The notes under the pieces are model-generated. The model worked only from the letters and a program-made list of their open reading frames with translations. It ran no database searches and was not told the DNA's origin. Positions 58,316 to 64,000 of a stretch of 64,000 nt of DNA are shown here, piece after piece. Source of the DNA: Hydrocarboniphaga sp. (GTDB lineage: Bacteria > Pseudomonadota > Gammaproteobacteria > Nevskiales > Nevskiaceae); the NCBI RefSeq assembly GCF_028291725.1, contig NZ_JAQGNT010000039.1:56665-120664 (forward strand), written 5' to 3'. The first letter of the stretch is position 1. The number at the start of each line of letters is the position of its first letter. The position numbers were made by a program, and so were the translations under genes.

Positions 58316-59494
58316 ATGTTCAAACAGACATCCGCCGTCGTCGCGATGAACCTGCGCGCGGTGCCGCAACGGCTCGGTGCCTCGTCGGTCATCGTCGTCG
58401 GCATCGCCGGTGTCGTCGCCGTACTGGTGTCGGTGCTGGCGATGGCGACCGGCTTCAACCAGACCGTGGCCAAAGCCGGCAGCCCGGACCGCGCAATCGT
58501 ACTGCGCGGCGGCTCGCAGGCGGAGATCAACAGCGGCATGGGACGCGACAGCGTACAAACCGTGCTGGATTCGCCCGGCATCCGGAAGGACGCTGACGGC
58601 AAGCCGATCGGCACTGGCGACATGGTGACGATCGTCAACCTGCCGAAGATTTCCGATGGTTCCGATTCCAACGTCACGCTGCGCGGCACGGGCGCCAAGT
58701 TCACCCGCCTGCGGCCGGAGTTGCGGATCGTGCAGGGCCGTATGTTCGAGCCTGCGGTACGCGAACTGATTGTCGGCGAGGCCGCGCTGAAGCAGTTCAA
58801 GGGTGTGACCGTCGGCAGCCGGCTGAACTTCCGCGAATCGGACTGGACCATCGTCGGCGTATTCAGCACTGGCGGCGACAACCACGAATCCGAGCTGATC
58901 GGCGACGTCGACACCGTGCAGTCAGCGTTTCGCCGCACCGGCTTCTCGTCGATCACGGTGCTGCTGGAATCCCCTGATTCCTTCGAGGCATTCAAGGACC
59001 ACCTGACGACCGATCCGACGCTGACGGTCGACGCCAAGCGCGAGCCCGAGTACTACGCCGAGCAATCCAAACAGATCACGACTCTGCTCAATTTCATGGC
59101 CTATTTCGTCGGCGGCATCATGGCGATCGGCGCTACGTTCGGTGCCTTGAACACGATGTATTCAGCGGTGTCGGCGCGCGGCATCGAGATCGCCACGCTG
59201 CGCGCAATCGGCTTCGGCGCAATGCCGGTGGTGATTTCGATCTTCGTCGAAGCACTGCTGCTGTCGCTGCTCGGCGGCATCATTGGCGCGGCGCTGGCGT
59301 GGGTTTTCTTCAACGGCAACGCGGTCAGCACCCTCGGCTCCAACTTTAGCCAAGTGGTGTTCCAGCTCACCGTCAGCCCCGCACTGGTAATCTCCGGCAT
59401 CGTGCTGGCCTGCGTGATTGGCTCGCTCGGTGGGCTGTTCCCGGCGATCCGCGCCGCGCGACTGCCGATCGCAACCGCGCTGCGTGCCACCTGA
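58316..59494 (+). CDS. FtsX/MacB-like ABC transporter permease 2
   Basis: AAGGAG, nine bases upstream, supports the ATG at 58316, which gives 392 residues; the longer open frame is a shadow of permease 1. Topology matches permease 1: an N-terminal membrane segment (SVIVVGIAGVVAVLVSVLAM), a large periplasmic domain with GEAALKQFKGVTVGSRL and WTIVGVFSTGG segments of the MacB-PCD type, and three C-terminal segments with RGIEIATLRAIGFG. The two permeases are probably a heterodimer. Confidence 0.92.
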   Translation: MFKQTSAVVAMNLRAVPQRLGASSVIVVGIAGVVAVLVSVLAMATGFNQTVAKAGSPDRAIVLRGGSQAEINSGMGRDSVQTVLDSPGIRKDADGKPIGTGDMVTIVNLPKISDGSDSNVTLRGTGAKFTRLRPELRIVQGRMFEPAVRELIVGEAALKQFKGVTVGSRLNFRESDWTIVGVFSTGGDNHESELIGDVDTVQSAFRRTGFSSITVLLESPDSFEAFKDHLTTDPTLTVDAKREPEYYAEQSKQITTLLNFMAYFVGGIMAIGATFGALNTMYSAVSARGIEIATLRAIGFGAMPVVISIFVEALLLSLLGGIIGAALAWVFFNGNAVSTLGSNFSQVVFQLTVSPALVISGIVLACVIGSLGGLFPAIRAARLPIATALRAT

Positions 59495-59496
59495 CG

Positions 59497-60465
59497 ATGC
59501 AAGCGACGCTCGCAGAGCTGGAAGCGGCGGCGCGCATCGTCCACGCGGTGATGCCGCCGACGCCGCAGTACCGCTGGCCGCTGCTGTGCGAGCAGCTGGG
59601 CACCGAAGTCTGGCTCAAGCACGAGAACCACACTCAGGTCGGCGCGTTCAAGATCCGCGGCGGCCTGGTCTACTTCGATCACCTCGCCCGCAATGGCCAC
59701 GCGCAACGCGGCGTGGTCAGCGCCACACGCGGCAATCATGGACAGTCGGTCGGCTTCGCCGCGAAGCGTCACGGCATCCAGGCCACGATCGTCGTGCCTT
59801 TCGGCAACAGCCGCGAGAAAAACGCGGCGATGCGCAGCCTCGGTGTCGAACTGATCGAATACGGCGATGATTTTCAGGCGGCGCGCGAGCACGCCGAAAG
59901 CCTCGCGGACGAACGCAATCTGCATATGGTGCCGTCGTTCCACCCGCTGCTGATCGCCGGCGTCGCCAGCTACTGGCTTGAATTCTTCACGGCCGCAGCC
60001 GATTTGCATACGGTGTACGTGCCGATCGGCCAGGGCTCCGGAATCTGCGCGGCGATTGCCGCACGCGATGCATTGCAGCTGTCGACCGAAATCGTCGGCG
60101 TGGTTTCCACGGGTGCGCCGGCGTACGCGCTGTCGTTCGCACAAGGGCTGCCGATCGAACATGCGGTTACGACGCAGCTCGCCGACGGCATGGCCTGCCG
60201 CAAGCCCGACCCGCTCGCGCTGGCCATCATCCGTCGTAGTGCGCAGCGTATCGTCGAAGTCAGCGACGAGCAGATCGCCAGCGCCATGCGCACGCTGTTC
60301 CAATGCACGCACCAGGTTGCCGAAGGCGCCGGTGCAGCCGCTTGCGCAGCCGCCGCACAAGAGTCCGCACACATTCGCGGCCGCCGCATCGGCCTGGTAC
60401 TGTCCGGCGGCAATGTCGATCGCGACGTCTTCGGCTCGGTGCTGGGCTCGGTGCTGGCCGGCTGA
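59497..60465 (+). CDS. PLP-dependent threonine/serine dehydratase family protein
   Basis: The protein has 322 residues of fold-type II PLP enzymes. The PLP lysine is K52 in HTQVGAFKIRGG. The substrate loop is SATRGNHGQSVGFAA, and the glycine loop that holds the phosphate is PIGQGSGICAA near 175. SGGNVD closes the domain. There is no C-terminal ACT domain, so it resembles catabolic forms. It begins two bases after permease 2, and the stop overlaps modE (TGATG). True substrate is not certain; ectoine-pathway dehydratases belong to the same family, but no ectoine genes are near. Confidence 0.9.
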   Translation: MQATLAELEAAARIVHAVMPPTPQYRWPLLCEQLGTEVWLKHENHTQVGAFKIRGGLVYFDHLARNGHAQRGVVSATRGNHGQSVGFAAKRHGIQATIVVPFGNSREKNAAMRSLGVELIEYGDDFQAAREHAESLADERNLHMVPSFHPLLIAGVASYWLEFFTAAADLHTVYVPIGQGSGICAAIAARDALQLSTEIVGVVSTGAPAYALSFAQGLPIEHAVTTQLADGMACRKPDPLALAIIRRSAQRIVEVSDEQIASAMRTLFQCTHQVAEGAGAAACAAAAQESAHIRGRRIGLVLSGGNVDRDVFGSVLGSVLAG

Positions 60466-61286
60466 TGGCGGCGAGAAAGCCGGCCGCGCTGCAACTGCAG
60501 GCCAGCCTCAGTCTGGCCTCAAAGGCCGGCACGCTGGCCGGCGCGCAGCGCATCGAGCTGCTGGAGGCGATCGGTAAAACCGGCTCGATCACCCGCGCGG
60601 CGAAAGCCGTCGGCCTCAGCTACAAGGGCGCCTGGGACGCGGTGGAGGCGATGAACAACATGGCCGACGCGGCGCTGGTGGAACGCATCGCCGGTGGTCG
60701 CGGCGGCGGCGGCACCCAGCTGACGCCGCGCGGCGTCGCGCTGGTCGAGAGCTACCGCGCTGCGGCCGAAGAACACCTGCTGTTCGTAGAAGCGCTCAAC
60801 CGCCGGCTGAAGGATCGCCGCGGCGATCTGCAATTGCTGGGGAGACTCGCGATGAAAACCAGTGCACGCAACCAGCTGTGGGGCCGCGTCGTCCGCATCG
60901 CGGCCGGCGCGGTTAACGATGAAGTGGAGCTGGAGATCAAGGGCGGCGATCGCATCGTCGCGGTGATTACGCATCAGAGCGTCGAGCAGCTGGGCCTGAA
61001 AACCGGCTCGGACGCGGTCGCGCTGATCAAGGCTTCGTGGGTGATACTCGGCGTTGACGACACCGGCCCGACGCTGAAGCTGTCGACGCGCAATCAGCTG
61101 CGCGGCAGCGTCAAAGCGCTGACGCCGGGCGCGGTGAATACCGAAGTCACGGTCGATCTGAAAGGTGGCAATACGCTGGCGGCGATCGTCACCAACACCA
61201 GCGCGCAGAGTCTGGCTTTGAAGCCCGGCATTGCGGTGACGGCGCTGTTCAAGGCATCCAGCGTGATCATCGGCGTCGCCGGTTGA
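60465..61286 (+). CDS. modE: Molybdenum-dependent transcriptional regulator ModE
   Basis: ModE senses molybdate and represses modABC. The protein has 273 residues: a LysR-type winged HTH (IELLEAIGKTGSITRAAKAVGLSYKGAWDAVEAMNN) at about 27-90 and two TOBE/Mop domains, each with a matching start (SARNQLWGRVVRIAAGAVNDEVELEIKGG and STRNQLRGSVKALTPGAVNTEVTVDLKGG). It is convergent with modC and separated by a palindromic repeat. Its likely operator lies upstream of modA. It is coupled to the dehydratase gene by a TGATG overlap. Confidence 0.96.
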   Translation: MAARKPAALQLQASLSLASKAGTLAGAQRIELLEAIGKTGSITRAAKAVGLSYKGAWDAVEAMNNMADAALVERIAGGRGGGGTQLTPRGVALVESYRAAAEEHLLFVEALNRRLKDRRGDLQLLGRLAMKTSARNQLWGRVVRIAAGAVNDEVELEIKGGDRIVAVITHQSVEQLGLKTGSDAVALIKASWVILGVDDTGPTLKLSTRNQLRGSVKALTPGAVNTEVTVDLKGGNTLAAIVTNTSAQSLALKPGIAVTALFKASSVIIGVAG

Positions 61287-61294
61287 TCGTGGAA

Positions 61295-61364
61295 CTGTAG
61301 GAGCGGGTCATACCCGCGACTGTGCCGGTGGAGCCTGAGTCGCGGGTATGACCCGCTCCTACCG
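61295..61364. repeat. Palindromic repeat pair, family B copy 3
   Basis: Arms CTGTAGGAGCGGGTCATACC and GGTATGACCCGCTCCTACCG are inverted; the inner pair GCGACT / AGTCGC extends the stem. It fits exactly between the convergent modE and modC genes, ending two bases before the modC stop. Probable bidirectional terminator. Confidence 0.9.
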
Positions 61365-61365
61365 T

Positions 61366-62004
61366 TCAGGGTACCAGGCGACCGTTCTCTATCTGCAACA
61401 CCTGGTCCGCCAGATACGCGACTTCCTGCGGCGAATGGCTGACATAAAGCATCGGCAATTTCGTCTCGTCGCGCACGCGTTTCAGGAACGGCAGGATCTG
61501 CGCTTTCAGCCGCGTATCCAGCGACGATAGCGGCTCGTCCAGCAGCAGCAGTCGCGGCGAATACAGCAGCGCGCGGCCGAGTGCGACACGCTGGCGCTCT
61601 CCGCCCGAGAGCTGATCGGGCCGACGCTCCAGCAGCGCGCCGATCTCCAGCAAGGCGGTCACACCTTCCAGCGTGAAACGCCGCTGCCCGTGCGCCAGAC
61701 CGCGCCAGCCGTACAGCAGGTTTGCGGACACCGTCAGATGCGGGAACAACTGGCCGTCCTGAAATACCAGGCCGAAGCGGCGCCGATACGCCGGCACGAA
61801 CTCGCGCTGCGCGCAATCGACCAGCGTTTGACGGTCGAAACGAATGCTGCCGCGAGCCGGCGACAGCAGGCCGGCGGCCAGCGCCAGCAAGGTGCTTTTG
61901 CCGGAGCCCGAAGGCCCGCAGATGCCGGTCACGCCTTCGCCGAAACCATGCGCGATTTCGAGATCGAAGGAACCGCGGCGGAATGACAGGTCGACGTCGA
62001 GCAT
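61366..62004 (-). CDS. modC: Molybdate ABC transporter ATPase ModC, short form
   Basis: ModC powers molybdate uptake. I start at the ATG at 62004 (MLDVDLSFRRGSFDLE), giving 212 residues. Walker A GPSGSGKST is at about 32-40, the signature LSGGERQRVALGRAL, Walker B LLLLDEPLSSLD, and the H-loop YVSHSPQEV are present. Usual ModC has about 350 residues with a C-terminal TOBE (Mop) regulatory domain, and that is absent here. It begins two bases after modB. Confidence 0.95.
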   Translation of the reverse strand: MLDVDLSFRRGSFDLEIAHGFGEGVTGICGPSGSGKSTLLALAAGLLSPARGSIRFDRQTLVDCAQREFVPAYRRRFGLVFQDGQLFPHLTVSANLLYGWRGLAHGQRRFTLEGVTALLEIGALLERRPDQLSGGERQRVALGRALLYSPRLLLLDEPLSSLDTRLKAQILPFLKRVRDETKLPMLYVSHSPQEVAYLADQVLQIENGRLVP

Positions 62005-62006
62005 GT

Positions 62007-62708
62007 TCAGTCGTGAGTTCGCGCGTCGAGCCTGCGACGCATGCGCGTAGTCACCAGATGACCGACGAACAGCGCGGCGAACGCCAGCGCGATCGACAGC
62101 AACGCCAGGCGCATCGACGCGGCGTCGCCGCCCGGCACATGCGAGTACGAATAGATCGCCAGAGGCAGCGTGCGCGTCTCGCCGGGGATGTTGCCGACGA
62201 AGGCCATCGTCGCGCCGAACTCGCCGAGGCTGCGCGAGAAGCACAGGATCGCGCCGACGAAAATGCCCGGCGCCGCCAGCGGCAAGGTGATGGTCATGAA
62301 TACGCGCAGCGGCGTCGCACCCAGCGTGGACGCGGCTTGCTCGAGGCGGCGATCGACCAGCTGAAAGGCCAGCCGTATCGGCTGCACCGCCAGCGGGAAC
62401 GCCATCGTCGCCGACGCCAGCACCGCGCCTTTCCAGTCGAATGCGAGCCTGATGCCGAGGTGCTCCAGCAGCCAGCCCCCGATCGGGGCCTGTGTGCCGA
62501 GAAGCAACAGCAGCATGTAGCCGGGCACGACCGGCGGCAGCACCATCGGCAACTGAACCAGGGTTTCGGCGATCAGCTTGCCGCGGAATTCGCGCCGCGC
62601 CAGCCACCAGCCGCACAGCACCGCGAGCGGCATCGATGTGATGGTCGCCCACAGCCCGACCTTGGCCGACAGCCAGAGCGCGGTCCATTCTTCGGGAGTG
62701 AGAGTCAT
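62007..62708 (-). CDS. modB: Molybdate ABC transporter permease ModB
   Basis: I start at the ATG at 62708 (MTLTPEEWTALWLSAKVG), for 233 residues, normal for ModB. Five membrane segments are visible, and the ABC-loop motif is SLGATPLRVFMTITLPLAAPGI near 132, followed by SRSLGEFGATMAFVGNIPGETRTLPLAIYS. It is separated from modA by a 89-base gap that holds a palindromic repeat. Confidence 0.96.
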   Translation of the reverse strand: MTLTPEEWTALWLSAKVGLWATITSMPLAVLCGWWLARREFRGKLIAETLVQLPMVLPPVVPGYMLLLLLGTQAPIGGWLLEHLGIRLAFDWKGAVLASATMAFPLAVQPIRLAFQLVDRRLEQAASTLGATPLRVFMTITLPLAAPGIFVGAILCFSRSLGEFGATMAFVGNIPGETRTLPLAIYSYSHVPGGDAASMRLALLSIALAFAALFVGHLVTTRMRRRLDARTHD

Positions 62709-62719
62709 CGTCGTGAGTA

Positions 62720-62794
62720 TCGTAGGTCGGCAATCCCTTGCCGACACGCGGTCGTGGATCAGGGAACCACGTCGGCAAAGGATTGCCGACCTAC
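62720..62794. repeat. Palindromic repeat pair, family C copy 2
   Basis: Arms CGTAGGTCGGCAATCCC and GGATTGCCGACCTAC are inverted; each half folds as GTCGGCAA / TTGCCGAC. It fills the gap between modA and modB, which are co-directional, and starts three bases after the modA stop (read on the minus strand). Confidence 0.9.
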
Positions 62795-62797
62795 ACC

Positions 62798-63574
62798 TTA
62801 GTGCGCAAGCAAGCTGAATCCGTAATGCTCGAAAACCGTAGCCGCCGGCGCAGTCTTCAAGTAGTCGAACAGCGCGCGTGCCTCCGGTCGCGAATCCTTC
62901 AGCAGCGCAAATGGATACACGATCGGCTGATGCGTGCTCTCGGGAAATGTCGCCAGCACCTCGACCTTGGCACTGATCGCGGCGTCGGTCGCGTAGACGA
63001 TGCCGAGCGGGCATTCGCCGCGCTCGACAAAAGCCAGCGCAGTGCGCACATCGTCAGTGCCGACGATGCGGTTCTGCAGCTTGTCCCACCAGCTCAGCGA
63101 CTGCAGCGCCGCCTTGGCATAGATGCCGACCGGCACGACGCCGGGCTCACCTGTGCACAGCTTGCCCTTGTAGGCGCCGGCCAGATCGAAGTCGGAACTC
63201 ATCTTCACGTCGAAGCGACGGCCCTTGGGCACGATCAGCACCAGTGTATTGCCGAGCAGATCAATACGCGTTCCCGGCACGAGCTTGCCGGCTTTTTCGA
63301 CCGTGTCCATCCAGCTGCTGTCGGCCGAGCCGAACACATCGGCCGGCGCGCCGGCGGCGATCTGCCTGGCCAACGTCGACGAGGCCGCGAACACCAGGCT
63401 CGGCGCCGGATGGCCGGATGCTTTCCAGTCGGCGCCGATATCGGTCAGCGCGTTGGTCAAGCTGGCGGCAGCGTAGATGCGTGCCGGATCTTCGGCGGCC
63501 CGATCTTCGGCAAGCACGGATGTCGCGAGCACCGCACAGAACAGCGCCGCGACGGCACCGACGGAAGACTTCAT
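62798..63574 (-). CDS. modA: Molybdate ABC transporter substrate-binding protein ModA
   Basis: ModA binds molybdate in the periplasm. I start at the ATG at 63574 (MKSSVGAVAALFCAVLATSVLA), for 258 residues with a signal peptide cut near LAED. The oxyanion-binding start IYAAASLTNALTDIG, the hinge FAASSTLARQI, and DVFGSADSSWMD are typical, as is IVYATDAAIS near the end. The gene is preceded by a ModE-type operator at 63635-63658. Confidence 0.96.
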   Translation of the reverse strand: MKSSVGAVAALFCAVLATSVLAEDRAAEDPARIYAAASLTNALTDIGADWKASGHPAPSLVFAASSTLARQIAAGAPADVFGSADSSWMDTVEKAGKLVPGTRIDLLGNTLVLIVPKGRRFDVKMSSDFDLAGAYKGKLCTGEPGVVPVGIYAKAALQSLSWWDKLQNRIVGTDDVRTALAFVERGECPLGIVYATDAAISAKVEVLATFPESTHQPIVYPFALLKDSRPEARALFDYLKTAPAATVFEHYGFSLLAH

Positions 63575-63634
63575 TCGTATCCCCTGTTCGATCATTAAGC
63601 GATCATTAAGTGGCGCAGAACTTGCCGCCGTTTT

Positions 63635-63658
63635 CGTTATGTAATCTACTATATAACG
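63635..63658. promoter_or_regulatory. Probable ModE operator
   Basis: CGTTATGTA and TATATAACG form an inverted repeat with a six-base spacer; only one position breaks the symmetry. It fits the known ModE box form CGNTATATA-N6-TATATAACG. It lies between the divergent modA (start at 63574) and porin (start at 63704) genes, 61 and 46 bases from the two starts. It is therefore placed to act on both. Confidence 0.8.
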
Positions 63659-63703
63659 CAGGGCCAGACAAACGATCGGCCGGCATTCTCAAGGGAGCTT
63701 TCC

Positions 63704-64000
63704 AATGTCACAACAGGCCCGCGCACTGTGCGCCGCCGCCACGTTCGCGTTGTCCGCCGCTGCCAGCGCACCGGTTTTCGCCAAGGACGATCTGCTGGAA
63801 ACGCTGGCGCAGAAAGGCGTGATCAGTATGGAGGAATACGAGAAACTCAAGGCCGCGCAGCCCAAGGCCGCCTCGCCGACCTTCACAACCGAGGACGGCC
63901 TCAAGTTTGCCTCGGCCGACGGCGCGTTCTCGCTGCAGATCGGCACCCTGCAGCAGATCGACTACGCCGCGTTCAACGACGACGGCACCGACATCGCCGA
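63704..64000 (+). CDS. Phosphate-selective (OprO/OprP-like) porin, N-terminal 99 residues
   Basis: The frame opens at an ATG at 63704, with AAGGGAGC upstream, and runs off the window. A signal peptide ends at SAPVFA. The mature start has KDDLLETLAQKGVISMEEYEKLKAA, a short coiled-coil common in OprO/P porins, and the first barrel strand reads GAFSLQIGTLQQIDYAAFNDDG. In this family, pyrophosphate, phosphate or other oxyanions are carried. Given the neighbouring ModE operator, molybdate passage is an attractive but unproven idea. Confidence 0.8.

Noticed and set aside
59497..60465. Ectoine-pathway hydroxyectoine dehydratase EutB
   Set aside because: Same enzyme family, but no doe/eut ectoine genes are near, so a general threonine/serine dehydratase call is safer.

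Overview
The window is GC-rich bacterial chromosome packed with core genes. Gene order and families point to a gammaproteobacterium. The evidence is the complete dcw (division and cell wall) cluster; rnpB between rsmI and mraZ; the kdsD-kdsC-lptCAB-rpoN-hpf-ptsN-hprK-rapZ-PTS block; petABC-sspAB; and ibaG-murA. A DAP-type MurE (DNPR motif) and LPS genes confirm a Gram-negative envelope. A lineage near Nevskiales/Xanthomonadales fits best, but that is inference. No phage, transposase, CRISPR array or tRNA was recognised.

Layout. 1-22220 (minus strand): secA (its C-terminal part lies outside the window), an M23 peptidase, a divergent DciA-like gene, lpxC, then the dcw cluster read backwards from ftsZ to mraZ. 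A four-repeat MraZ operator lies in front of mraZ. 22347-23764: a palindromic repeat, rnpB and rsmI. 23824-26038 (plus): lpoA-yraN. 26149-30213 (minus): sspBA and the cytochrome bc1 operon petABC. 30260-40529 (minus): a regulatory PTS (EI, HPr, two EIIA proteins, HprK, RapZ), hpf, rpoN and the lpt/kds LPS genes. 40564-42045: photolyase. 42110-46873 (plus): an ABC-2 exporter, ibaG, murA and a coupled Uma2/NYN pair. 46904-51849: a small stress-type protein, a TonB receptor and eutBC. 52063-54947: hisG-hisD and a DUF4382 lipoprotein. 55080-61286 (plus): an ABC export operon ending in a PLP dehydratase and ModE. 61366-63574 (minus): modABC. A truncated OprO/P-like porin starts divergently at 63704, and a ModE-type operator lies between it and modA.

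How the parts work together. The dcw genes form a nearly unbroken overlap-coupled chain that makes UDP-MurNAc-pentapeptide, lipid I and lipid II, then the FtsW/FtsI/FtsQLA/FtsZ divisome. murA, lpoA and the M23 peptidase add to the same envelope function. The PTS block has no sugar permease, so it looks purely regulatory.

The least ordinary material is non-coding or sub-genic. Several families of dispersed palindromic repeats lie between genes. One unit is inserted in frame within murD, and another supplies a stop codon. A diverged copy of the murD 3' end forms a 24-codon mini-ORF that overlaps both murD and ftsW. The ModE operator, the core-only HprK, an LpoA without a lipobox and the Uma2-NYN pair also deserve attention. 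I found no clear multi-gene system that is wholly new.
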